DNA of 64,000 nt from Plantago major. Its lineage: Eukaryota > Streptophyta > Magnoliopsida > Lamiales > Plantaginaceae. The notes under the pieces were generated by a model, which was not told the DNA's origin, did not search any database, and saw only the letters and a program-made list of their open reading frames with translations. A program made the position numbers and the translations under genes. The first letter of the stretch is position 1. Each line of letters opens with the position of its first letter. This document shows, piece by piece, positions 53,884 to 64,000 of the stretch. Location: the NCBI GenBank assembly GCA_026545765.1, contig CM048841.1, positions 95,313,352-95,377,351 of the forward strand, written 5' to 3'.

Positions 53884-56640
53884 TTGAATCTTGCTTTGTC
53901 ATTCTCAGGCTATTCATGAATCATAATTATACGATAAAAAAAAATTAGCATTTCAGTATAATTTTATTGATAAATAATTATTGTAGAACAAAAAATGGGG
54001 AGTTGAGAAATAAAATACAAACCATCCGCTCATAATGAGTTTATATGTACGAGGCTTACATTTTTTTAAGTTTCAGCATTTAAGTCCCAACGTGTCTACA
54101 CGCACAGAAATACTGGTCGTATTGTAATATCTAGAAACAACGTAAATGCATCTTAATAACAGTTAATAGAAGGAAAAAAAAAAAAGAATTAATGATATAT
54201 TATCTCAGGTCCAAGTATCTTACTGCATTGCTAGCTTACGGTATCTATAGTAATACTTATTGCTAGCTAGTTGACCTAACTTCTCAAAGACTTACTAAAT
54301 CCCACCACTAATATACAGTAAATTGTCTTGATCTCTCAGTTTCGGCGTCAAAAGGATTTAATAACTAAATTATACTACTACTAAACTATAACACCCCAAC
54401 TTTACTCAAACTTACAAGTTTTCTCTGTAGCTAAACTATAACATCAACAATCCAAATATTCCATATTTTTCCTCATGCGTTTCTTCTTCCAGGTTAATTA
54501 CTGAACCTAAACACTAACTACATGACTCAAGTATCCTACTATCCTCCAGTAATACACGCAGCAAATCTCATAAGAACGCAAGCAATCTAAATCCAAAAGC
54601 TAATGCTTTTCTTCAATAACAGGACAAAAATTCAACTAATAAACTAAGATTTGGCAATAAGAATATGACATTCTAGACACAGTAACTTATTCAATACTAC
54701 AGCAGAACCTAAACCGAGAGCTGGCAAAAGAATTTGACAATCTAAACAACGATAACTTATTCATATACAACAGTCTTGATTGAACTTAATTAAGTTGGAA
54801 TAACCATTTATGATCGCACAAAAGCAACTAAAATAAGAAAAGCCTTAGTAGGACATTAGAACAAACACAATGTGGGCAAGATTGAAAATTGAAAACCAAG
54901 TAAACAGAAGACAGATTCGAACCCGAAATGACGCGAAAAGAGTGAAGCAGGGACATGGTTTTTGAGAAATCTTGTTGAACGATATGGGTCAACAAGCGAA
55001 CTACCAGCCTACGATTTGCGAAGAGTTGGACAGAATCAAACCAGGACAGAATCAAGAATACTTCAAAAAACCCAAGACAGTCAAATAAGTTAGAGAACCA
55101 GAAGAAGATTAAAGGAAATCGAGGCGAACCTGGCTGAATCGCCGGTATACGCGGCTGAAGTTCGATGGTCGAGCCGATTGACGAGGCGGAAGGAGAGCAG
55201 GTAAAAAAATGGGGCTGCTGTAACGAGTAAGGGTTTAATCTGTGGCTGTATTTATTTACCCTTAACAAGTACTAACCCGTGGCATCGCGAATTTACTTTT
55301 AATAATAAATAGAAATGTGAGAATTAAATAAATTAATTGAGAAAATAAGATAGTCACAATTACTTATAGACAACATTGATAGTCAAAATAAGATAGTCAT
55401 TCTTCATCCAACATTATATCATTGAGTGTTTATTTATGTTAATTATAGAAAATGTAAAAATAGGGTCCTACCGTACCCTACTTGTTAATTAGTAACAGGT
55501 ACATGTTTTTTTACAAAAAAATTTATTCCTCAAACGAAACCAAAATAAAATGCAAAAGTATACAACACAATCAATAGGGTTGTTCCCAACAATCTCGCGG
55601 TGATATGTGGTCACCCCACCACACACACACAAAAATATTATACAGACGTAATTTCACATGTTACGGTTGTTTTTTCCAACCCACCGATTCCTAACAACCC
55701 CGCGGTGGTATGCGCCATCCCACCAAAGACACAAAAATTACTATTATTCTACGAACATAATTTCACAAGAAACCCCCGGGTCATGGAGATCAAGAAAGTA
55801 CAAAGAAGATCGAAGACATTTTTCCCGCCTAGAGAGTATCAGCTGATCCTTGCCCTCCCCTGGCTCGTTATGGAGAGGAAAGTAGAGAGAAGATCTTATT
55901 TTGAACCCATTGGACATGATTTTTCCAGATTTTATCGTCATTTCAGTCGTGGCTCACGGATGCCACTATTCACGGCCATCACCATGACCATTGGGAATGG
56001 TCTAAGGTTGTATAAGTTCCATTATTGTAAGCTTGGATTAGCTTTGTATTGTCCTTAGAGTATATAATCCACTTTATCAACATGATCAATCTATTATATC
56101 GAAATGTTTTAATTTTGTTGAAGATGTACACTCAAACTTAATTATTCTCATGATAACTATGACTTAAATAAGTATATTATTTAGTACTTTTCTACTTCTT
56201 TTATGCTTGTTGGACCATCCTCCATAATTGCAGAAACACCAATTGAAACGTAAAAAAATAAATCAGAAAAAATATGACAAACTGATTTTTCATAATTAAT
56301 ACAACCAGATAATCAATATCGGGCATGAAGATGGAGATACATGATTAATGATTTGTATATAGGTAGGTTTAATAGTGAAAAATATGGAACAAAATTTTCC
56401 ATCAAATACCTGAATTATTTTGAAAAGTGAAACAAAGGGGCAAAGCTAAAATTTGTCGATTTAAAAAATTTAATCACCAAAGAAAAATCCCTATCAATTA
56501 CTACATGTTGCCACTCAAAATCTCGAACAAATTTAGTTCTTAATTTGGCTGGCAAACCTTCCGCATTTTAAGCAACTATAAGACATAAAATTTTGTCACC
56601 AAGTAATAACATTGCTCACATGATCTCAGCTACGTTCCCC
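53884..56640. other. Interior of the nested CACTA, no convincing gene
   Basis: Contains AT-rich DNA, an exon-like GC-richer stretch at about 55130-55260 on the minus strand (with a donor-like AGGTTCG), and a local duplication at 55590-55765. The frame at 55600-56058 (152 residues) overlaps that duplication and has no recognisable domain. Confidence 0.4.
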
Positions 56641-56726
56641 TATTCAGATTCTGCTTAACCGTAGAATCAAAATTTCACGTAGGATGGATGGAATTTGAAT
56701 GCATCTGGTGGGTTTAGCTCATCATC

Positions 56727-56781
56727 TTTATATATTATATTATATTATATTATATTATATTATATTATATTATATTATATT
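56727..56781. repeat. (ATATT)n microsatellite
   Basis: About ten copies of the pentanucleotide tatat/atatt. Confidence 0.95.
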
Positions 56782-56959
56782 AGAACACCTAACTGATAAT
56801 CTAAGCGCTAAAACATTACCTCAGTTCCTCACGTTTAACCTGGCAAAATTTTATGCAACAAAATTATCTCCCCCTATTCGGAATCTGCTCAACCGTAGAA
56901 TGAAAATCTATAATTGAAAATATAAATATCTATTAATATAAACATAAATATTTTTCAGA

Positions 56960-57760
56960 GTTTTGTTGATAAATTTATATGAGACTTAATAAAAACTATA
57001 TATGCAGCCAACATACAAAAAATAAACAGTGAAATATATACTGGTTGAAAATGCAACTAATTCCACACAATTCCACGTATGATTGAATTAATTTAATAAA
57101 TGCTCTATTTTTTAAATTTAATTATTACATTTTACCTTATTTAATAAATTTATATTTTATTTTAATAAATAATATAATTTATTTAATGAATAATAGTATT
57201 CAAGATTGGTGTCTATGGATTCGTCTTGTCACGGGGAATTCAAATATATGTTCAATATATTTTTCGAATTTTTGTAGATAAAGTTATATGATATTTAATA
57301 AAAATTATATATGCAACCAACATACCCAAAATAAACTATGAAATATGTATATACCGGTTGAAAATGCAACTAATTCCACATAAGATTGAATTAATTTAAT
57401 AAATACTCTATTTTTAAAATTCCAGTATTTTATTTTATCTTATTTAATAAATTTATATTTTATTTTAATAGATAAAATAATTTATTTAATTAATAATTGT
57501 ATTTAAGATTGGTGTATATGGATTTGTCTTGTCACGACGAATTCAAATATATGTTCCATATATTTTTCGATTTTTTTTAGATAAAGTTATATGAGATTTA
57601 ATAAAAATTATATATGCAGTCAATAATATATATTCAAAAATAACATTTAAATATATACTGATTAAAATATACTAACTAATTCTACAAAATTCCACGTAGG
57701 ACTGAATGAAATATGGTGAGTTTTAGATCATTGTGCTTTACATAATATATATGTATATAT
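56960..57760 (+). repeat. Tandem repeat with a ~305 bp period
   Basis: The segment starting gataaatttatatgagactt (56968) recurs at about 57277 and 57584. Each copy is followed by ttaataaaaattatatatgca and a block containing attgaattaatttaataaat and gtcttgtcacg. The third copy is partial. Confidence 0.8.
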
Positions 57761-57867
57761 ATGAATGGATGTATTATTTTAATTGTTTTTTTTTTCACTT
57801 TCTTTAGTTAATTAAGGCGGCTCTTTTTATTTCCTACTCCTTTGAAGAAGGACATACTTTTATTTTT

Positions 57868-58133
57868 ACTCCTTCCTCCGTCCCGGGAATTAATACCATC
57901 TCACTTTGACTTTTTGCAGTCAATTTTTTTCAACTTTAACTATAAATTAATCTTAAATTGCAAGTGTAAAATGTTCAATAAAATTATATAATGGAAATTT
58001 AATCTCTAAAGTTTCATTATATAAAAAAATTGAACATCTTACATTTGCGGTAAAATTAATTCGTAGTTAAAGTTGAAAACGTTTAAATGTACAAAGTCAA
58101 AGTGGAAAGTTATTCTCAAGACGTACGAAGTAG
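57868..58133. mobile_element. Stowaway-like MITE
   Basis: actccttcctccgtcccggg at the left, tctcaagacgtacgaagtagta at the right, and long inverted halves (aactataaattaatcttaaa against aattaattcgtagtt). Close relative of 37512-37755. Confidence 0.7.
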
Positions 58134-58552
58134 TATATAGTAAGATTTCATAAGACTGCTTTTTCTTATATATAAAAAATTCATTCTCTTTATAAAAACA
58201 TTACGAGAAACTGTATATCAGAGATATCAAATAAACATCATATATTTAATTACAAATATTATATGATTAATTTCAAACATCGTGTGCATAATAAACCAGC
58301 ATTATAATTGCATTTGATGTTTCTAACTAAACATGCGATATTTATTACAAAATATGTGATGCTTGATCGATCTGGTCTCTCCAAGACACGGTGTCTCACA
58401 AAAGTCTCTTAACCACCAACGTCCAAACCAATTTACAGTTTGTCAAGAGTAAAACTAGTTCTAAAAGAGATTTAATCTTGTATAAATGTATATCATGCAA
58501 AATAAATATTTACTTATTAATTTGATTAATTTATACCAATTTATTTATCACA

Positions 58553-58791
58553 AATTCTCAAGAGTGACGGTTTGTAAACAACTTCTCTAGAGACGAACCT
58601 ATATTGTCAAGAAAAATATCGATGCTATTAATCAAAATGTCTATGTTATTAACAAAATGTACTTTTTTTTCTATTTAAAAATTCAACAATGTTGACAACT
58701 TAAACATTTTGATTAATAGTATTAATGATTTCCTTGACAATATAGGTCCGTCTCAAGATAAGTTATCTAAAGAACACCTCTCATGAGAATT
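58553..58791. mobile_element. Foldback MITE with ~60 bp inverted arms
   Basis: Left arm aattctcaagag...gagacgaacctatattgtcaag and right arm cttgacaatataggtccgtctc...ctcatgagaatt are reverse complements with few differences. The centre pair is attaatcaaaatgt/acattttgattaat. No coding content. Confidence 0.75.
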
Positions 58792-59904
58792 ACTCTTCAT
58801 TTTATTCAAAAGTTAATTCAAAGTCTTATATTTGAAGATTCGTGTTATTCTAATTATGTTAATTTTTATTTATAATCCATGAGAAGAATTGGGCTTCATG
58901 AATCCCGGCCCGACAAATTATCGTGCATAGTCCTACTCAATGTCAGTGTGACAAAATCAACTCTGTCGTTAGATATATTTGGTGATCACAAATCACCGCT
59001 GTCACTAAAAAATATGAACTTATTGACGTAAACTCATTTTGTCATCGACTTTCATCCCAGTGACAAATATTGAATTTTGTCACCATACTTTAGGTTCTAT
59101 GGCAACTATGTATTCAAAATTGGTGACGAATGCAAAATTGTCATGAAATGTTTATAGTGACAAGTAGAATTTGTCACTAGGTAAATGTGTGGTAACAAAA
59201 ACAATATCTGTCATGAGAATTATTTTCCTATGGCAAATGTAAATGCGTCACGAGACAACTTTGTGACAGACTTTGCATTTGTCACCAAAGCATATAAAAT
59301 TTGTCACCAGAGAATTTGCGCCAAAATTTTGGACTGGCGTCTCATGCCACGGGAGTGACAAAACACGGATTTTGTCACTAGAAGTCTATCCTCTAGCCAC
59401 AACATTCTATGTCGTCACTAGAGATTGATAGTATAGCGACAAAAGCAAAAGTCGTCACCAGAAGGAAACCTACAGTGAAAAAAATTTGTTTCGTCATTAT
59501 TAAATTGTCACCAGAAACTAATTTTTTGTAGTTTATGAGAAGTCTCTACTAGCTAGTTTAGCTTATTTTAAGTAGTGTGTTAAGCTTGAGGTTGTGCAAT
59601 TAATAGATTTATTATGAAATTGAATTATTAGGATCATGTTAGGATGTTTGTATGTAGGGTATTTAATTTCATATTTTCGTACATGTACTAGGATTAGGAA
59701 GATTTGGTTGAGTGTTTGGAGACCATTTAGTGATTTTGGTGGTTGTAGTATAATTGGCTCGTATTAACTTAGAAATAATTACTACTATTTCATTTGGGAA
59801 TGATGTTTAGAAAAGTAAGGGGTGTTTAAACTGTAATTATACCTGGGTTTATAAGAAATTGACTATTTGCTCACAAAACAATCATTGATCTCAACACTTC
59901 AAGG

Positions 59905-60295
59905 ATGACTTCTCCACCTTGGTCACCTCCTCCACCGCCGCCTACACCATAACCTCCTCCACCAGATTCATTGGAGTCGTTTCATAAGTTTGTCGTCGAG
60001 TAAGTATGCTTCGTCTTTCTTAGTAGTGATTTCATTTCTAACATTTTTTAGTGAACTGTATTTTTTAGTTGACTTAGCACAACTAATATTTAACCTCGAT
60101 TTTTTTTATGTATGTAGAAATTGCGATACACTCTCCGTTCCAATGTTCACAAGTTATTCTGCTATCGATAGAGCATGGGAGGCAGATTGCAAGGCCGACA
60201 TGGATGATGAAGATGCAAACATGGCTAAAACCGATGTTGGGAAAGAAATGGATGATGAAGATGATGAGGATTTTGACATGACCATCAGAGGATGA
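59905..60295 (+). pseudogene. Small acidic protein gene in the right half of the outer CACTA
   Basis: Exon 1 (59905-59999) starts MTSPPWSPPPPPPTP, then has a TAA, and continues in frame (PPPPDSLESFHKFVVE). Exon 2 (60118-60295) continues in frame across a GTAAGT...GTAG intron with NCDTLSVPMFTSYSAIDRAW and an acidic tail (MDDEDDEDFD). Without the stop it would be about 90 residues. I do not recognise it. Being spliced and within CACTA sequence, it may be a remnant of a captured or element gene. Confidence 0.35.
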
Positions 60296-60424
60296 TTAAC
60301 TTTCGATTATTTGCAAGTGTCTCTATCATGCTTGAATATAAACAGAATCATTAGATGTTAGTGTATATATTCGTATCTTCCGTTGATAATATGACCAGTG
60401 TAAGTTTAATTTTTTTGTGCTTTA

Positions 60425-60575
60425 TTTGTGAGTGGTATGTTAGCTACTGAACTTGGGTGATATGTTAGTCACCATTGTGTTAGAAAATTTTAGGACAATA
60501 TGAGTGGTATGTTAGCCACTATATGTGAGTGGTATGCTAGCCACTGAAATTGGGTGATATGTTGTTAGCCACCAT
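60425..60575 (+). repeat. Short tandem repeats (gagtggtatgttagccac)
   Basis: Four to five imperfect copies of an 18-35 bp unit, alternating gagtggtatgttagccactg with gggtgatatgttagtcaccattg. Confidence 0.75.
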
Positions 60576-61429
60576 TGAATTTGTTGTGTTATATTATTAA
60601 ATTGTTGTCTTTATTTGCGGACGTTTCATTGTTAAGGTTCATATTTGTGTAGTATGAGTGATTTTTTCATCTGTAACTCATGGTATGCACTTCACGATTT
60701 CAGGTTGAGGTGGAGAGGAGGATCGACGGTTGGGAGCTGTCAATTCAAGAAGAAAACGACATCTTCTTAGCCTTGATGCATTTCTGTTCTGCTTCTCCAA
60801 GATAGTTAGTTTGGACTTGTGTTTTTCTGCCACTTGACTTCTTATTTTAGCTTCTGTACGGATATTTAATTTCATTATGGATAATTTGTAGTCGTCGAAT
60901 GCTTTATGTTAATTAATACAATTTAACTTTTTTGGATTTATTATCGTAGATTATATTTGTGAAACATGTGAAATATGAAAACAGGCATTAAAATTAAAAA
61001 AAAAATTAAATAATATGCAAATTAGAGATGGATGAATTATCCGTCTCTAAATCTGGATTTTATTTATTAAAAAAATAAAAAATTGAAAATCCGTCGCTAT
61101 TTAGCGATGGATAAGTTATCCATCGCTAAAAGGCACAGAATTATGGATTTTTAAAAAAATAAAAAAAACTTATGCAAAAAGGTCAACGAATTTATCCATC
61201 GCTAAGAGTTTGTGACGAGCAAAAGGACGACAACCTTAATATCCGTCGCTACAACTGGGAAGTCTCCCTGTACGCGTACGAGTAAGGTCAAATTATATGG
61301 TATCACCCGAAAAACAACCCAAGAGTAACCATGCTGGCCTAAAGGGTCGAGTCTCGATCGATTAATGAACGAATTTGCATTTTTTTTTATAAATTGTCAT
61401 TAAATGGGGATGTGTTCGTAATTACAACC

Positions 61430-62604
61430 CATATAGAGACTATAATAGAAGTAGAGTTAGAAATAAGTCGTGCTCGTCTTGGTGGCGTGATATAGTAAAG
61501 GCAGTGGGAGGAAACGTCTGTTGAGGCCTTGAGGGTGTTAGTAGGAGTGTTGGGGAAGGTCAATAAACATTGTTTTGGGAAGAGATGTGGTTAGACATTG
61601 GTAGTAGCCTAAAGGAATTCTTCCCAAGTCTTTACAGTCTAGAAAGTGAGAAGAGGTGTTATGTTTTTGATAGATTAGGAAGGGCTGAGTCGTCTGAGGT
61701 CATTAGATGGAATTTGACAAGAAAGTTGTTTGCTGGGAAGAAGATTTGGTTCATGATTTATGTGCTATCTTGAACGGGGCAAAAAGAAGTTGTGGCGCAA
61801 GTGATCAGTGGGTTTGGAAGCATTGCCCAAGCCGGTGTTACACTACAAAATCAGCATATGACAGATTGATGCGTCAAGACACATCCAGCAGCGAGCAAAA
61901 TCCTGAGTGGGTAAAGATGGTATGGAACAAGTGAGCGCCACCAAAAGTTAACGTGTTCTTATGGAAGTTCTTTCAGAATTGCATCCCTCTGCTACCAAAT
62001 CTAAAAGCGCAAGGTATTCTCTTCTCTGAAGCTGCAACTCTGTAAAGTTTGCGATGAGGGACATGAAGAGACCATAGACCATTTATTCTTCGAGTGCAAG
62101 ACAGCGAAAATGGTGTGGAATGCGGTTTGCAGATGGTTAGCCATTGATTCAATTTTCTGGGAAGGCGGCGAAAGAATCTTCAACAGTTCTTGAGTACTGC
62201 TCCGCCAAAAAGAGAAGCGGCTTGGCAACTTTTCTGGCACGAGACGATTTGGTTTTTATGGAAAGCCAGGAACGAAGTAATGTTCAAAGGGGAATCAAAA
62301 TTGGCGAGGGATATAGTGCAAATTATCAAATTCAACTTATGGTTTTGGGCAAAACACAGAAATCTAATTAAGGCCGGATACAATTTTGTGGACTGTATGA
62401 TGTGTCCGAAAGGAGTGCTGAATTGTATCTAATTCGGCATTGGTCTGTTTTTAGTATTTTTGGGTCATAGTGGTTGGAAAATTGGTATAGAAGCAACTGG
62501 ATCATGTTTCTGTTGCGGATAAAGGAATAATTGTGTAATCCAGCACACCTTGTGCTATTGCTGACATTTTGATCAATATATTTTAATTCTTCAAAAAAAA
62601 AAAA
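61430..62604 (+). mobile_element. 3' end of a LINE (L1-type) retrotransposon
   Basis: Frame-broken plus-strand coding sequence matches the end of plant LINE ORF2. First is a piece with TLFWEEMWLDIGSSLKEFFP near 61560-61625. Next is the RT zinc-binding domain: TTKSAYDRLM near 61850, then PPKVNVFLWKFF near 61937, then C-x2-C (LCKVCDEGHEETIDHLFFEC) near 62039-62098. Last is a C-terminal stretch WFLWKARNEVMFKG (62250-62290) with a stop near 62430. A 3' UTR follows and a poly-A run at 62593-62604 marks the element's end. The 5' part is missing, as is usual for LINE insertions. Confidence 0.85.
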
Positions 62605-62769
62605 GAAGATATATAGTATTAATTTTTCATTCCTTTTAAATATAAGGATAGTGTATTTAATCATAAAAAATTAATGAATTATGCAGTTTTATAATAAATG
62701 AAGAATCAACAATCATGAAAAGTGTCATTTTTATTGTAAGTGAAAAAGTTAAGCTAAGTTAACCACACT

Positions 62770-62776
62770 TATATAT
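62770..62776 (+). promoter_or_regulatory. TATA-like box of the I9-domain gene
   Basis: tatatat about 75 bp before the ATG at 62848. It lies after the LINE poly-A, so the LINE sits directly upstream of this promoter. Confidence 0.4.
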
Positions 62777-62847
62777 TGGGTGGAGATAGGTGTCTTGCAC
62801 AATCACCATTGATAATTGACATTGCTAGTAACTAAGGGAAGAAAAAA

Positions 62848-63553
62848 ATGAAGGGTTTTTTGATTTTCTTCTGCTTTGCAATTCTTTTTTCCAATATCAT
62901 AATTATCCCATCAATACTAGTTCATGCTTCTCCACAACCATCACCACCTGAATCATTAGATTTAATCCCACCCACTTATATTGTACTTATTTCAGAAATT
63001 GATGCTTCTCCACAACCATCACCACCACAATCACAACTAACAACCCCAGAAGATCCCTCAGATATTCATTATCTCTGGAGAGCTTATATTCATATCCTTT
63101 CTCGAGTGTTTAACGGCAGGTATTCTTATGTTCAGTAGCAAATATTAAAACCATCTAAATTATCAGTTCTAAATTCAACCATCTGAATTAGCTAGCTTAT
63201 AACATTGCTTAATATATTAGATTGACATATTTTGCATCCATTTGTGTGATATATGGTTCTCATGTAACTCATGTAATTGCATAAATTTCAGCAATGAGGC
63301 TGCGAAGGATGCACTAGTACAAGTGTTGGATGTAAAGTATTCATTTCTTGCTAGTTTGACTAATGAACAAGCCTCAAAACTCAAAGGTAATGCACATTGT
63401 TTCCTTCTAAATTATACAACAAAAGTAAATCTTGACAATTTATACATCCATATTGACATACACATTTTATTCACTTTTTATCAGACTAATAATTCTCATT
63501 GATTCATGATTTGTGCAGAACAACCAGAGGTGATTGATCTTCAACTTTGGTAA
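62848..63553 (+). CDS. Small secreted protein with inhibitor-I9 (subtilase prodomain-like) domain
   Basis: Three exons: 62848-63119, 63292-63386, 63519-63553, giving 133 residues. The first 27 residues are a hydrophobic signal peptide (MKGFLIFFCFAILFSN ... ILVHA). Next comes a duplicated Pro-rich motif (ASPQPSPPES and ASPQPSPPQS). PTYIVLISEI is the first strand of an I9 fold but is separated from the rest by the second Pro-rich copy. The remainder reads YIHILSRVFNGSNEAAKDAL, then LTNEQASKLKEQPEVIDLQLW, the typical I9 helix-strand pattern (EQA..L...P.V). Stand-alone I9 proteins of plants act as subtilase inhibitors (for example Arabidopsis SPI-1, from memory). The gene looks intact; function here is inferred. 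Confidence 0.75.
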
Positions 63554-64000
63554 TGAGGAACCTAGTCCCTGAGCTATTGGAAATTGGGATAAATGTAAAA
63601 CTTCTATAAAAAAAAGAAAGAAATAAAGTTACATGCCAACTTTATATTTACAAAGAGTAATAATGTACCATTTACTTTGACGTTTTAATAAACATGTTAT
63701 AACTTGCATTAATTCATGTTATCTTCAATTACAGATTCAAACCTGCAGTTTGAATAATTACATACCCACCTAAAATCGTCGACGAAGATTAAAGATTCAT
63801 TTTTCAGAAGAAAAAAAATAAAAAAAATAGTAAAATAAAACTTAATGGAGAAATAAAATTATTATTGTATGTTTTATTACAGTAGGGTCCCTTATGTTTG
63901 AAATTATACAAAATATACCAAATTCCAAATTTTACTCATATTATCATCCAACAACATATTTGAAATCAACCCTCAAACAATTCGAAAATTCAACAAACCC
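63554..64000 (+). other. 3' flank of the I9-domain gene
   Basis: AT-rich with A-rich runs near 63607 and 63810. No gene visible before the window ends. Confidence 0.5.

Larger units (their letters stand above)
49788..59532. mobile_element. Nested CACTA element with GTGACAAA subterminal repeats
   Basis: Left end tACTACAAAAAATTAA (49788) and right end TTAGTTTCTGG-side complement ...CTAATTTTTTGTAGT (59532) are inverted copies of a CACTA terminus, with the outermost base changed or lost. tta flanks both sides (49785-49787, 59533-59535). Dense GTGACAAA/TTTGTCAC motifs fill 49800-50430 and 58940-59515. A minus-strand exon at 53767-53883 resembles a plant En/Spm-type transposase domain, so this may be a decayed autonomous element. 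Its interior carries a MULE insertion (50444-53144), simple repeats and foldback MITEs. Confidence 0.65.
49293..61253. mobile_element. Outer CACTA element, split by a nested CACTA
   Basis: Starts CACTATAAGAATACACTC at 49293. Left subterminal copies of TAGCGACGGAT (49320-49500) are followed by a Pro/Ser/Phe-coding-looking leader. The matching right half, with ATCCGTCGCTA and ATCCATCGCTA repeats, is at 61020-61253. Between them lies a second CACTA element (49788-59532), so the outer element's own sequence is only 49293-49787 plus 59533-61253, about 2.2 kb. The right terminal GTAGTG is missing, so it is truncated and no target duplication can be read. The pairing of halves is inference. Confidence 0.6.

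Noticed and set aside
54828-55268. Minus-strand 146-residue frame
   Set aside because: Composition looks like translated non-coding DNA. The GC-richer part near 55130-55260 could be a leader exon but nothing joins to it.
55600-56058. Plus-strand 152-residue frame
   Set aside because: Overlaps a local DNA duplication (55590-55765), has no recognisable motif, and sits inside a nested CACTA element. A gene cannot be supported.
1-64000. CRISPR arrays, bacterial operons or phage genes
   Set aside because: No spaced identical repeats, Shine-Dalgarno-led gene runs or phage-type genes. All evidence is for plant nuclear DNA.

Overview
This is nuclear DNA from a flowering plant, most likely a eudicot. 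The genes have spliced introns with GT..AG borders and the intergenic DNA is very AT-rich. Sirevirus-type Copia, Helitron, CACTA, Mutator-like, LINE and Stowaway/hAT-type MITE sequences are all present. Three host genes look intact. Most of the rest is layered transposable elements. Species cannot be named from the sequence.

Layout. 1-2360: end of an unidentified minus-strand gene start, split from its upstream side by a 1.8 kb Mutator-like element with very long terminal inverted repeats (TIRs). 2830-7290: a decayed Helitron Rep/helicase on the minus strand, itself interrupted by a repeat-rich insertion. 7400-26763: a minus-strand F-box-like gene cut twice, once by a 1277 bp CACTA element (7687-8963, TSD caa) and once by a 16.1 kb Sirevirus-like LTR retrotransposon (10504-26652, TSD agatg). 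The Sirevirus-like element carries gag, protease, integrase, RT and RNase H with frame breaks, and then a third gene region of about 5.6 kb. That region has its own TATA-like box and five short, in-frame, phase-0 introns. 27053-27686: a hAT-type MITE. 29337-32989: a non-autonomous LTR element (LARD-like). 33000-37800: intergenic with MITEs.

37884-42209 (+): a five-exon gene for a predicted nuclear coiled-coil protein ending in an EAR/DLN repression motif. About 42.82-42.89 kb: a short fragment of organellar (probably plastid) 23S rRNA. 43626-46504 (-): a complete three-exon acetylornithine aminotransferase gene (arginine biosynthesis, plastid). 49293-61253: a Russian doll of CACTA in MULE in CACTA in CACTA, including a 2.7 kb MULE with a perfect 9 bp target duplication. 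About 61.43-62.60 kb: the 3' end of a LINE with poly-A. 62848-63553 (+): a small secreted protein with a split inhibitor-I9 (subtilase prodomain-like) domain.

The host genes do not form a pathway together. The strongest candidate for something new is the intron-bearing third gene of the Sirevirus-like element: tandemly duplicated exon-intron modules inside an element that must replicate through unspliced RNA.
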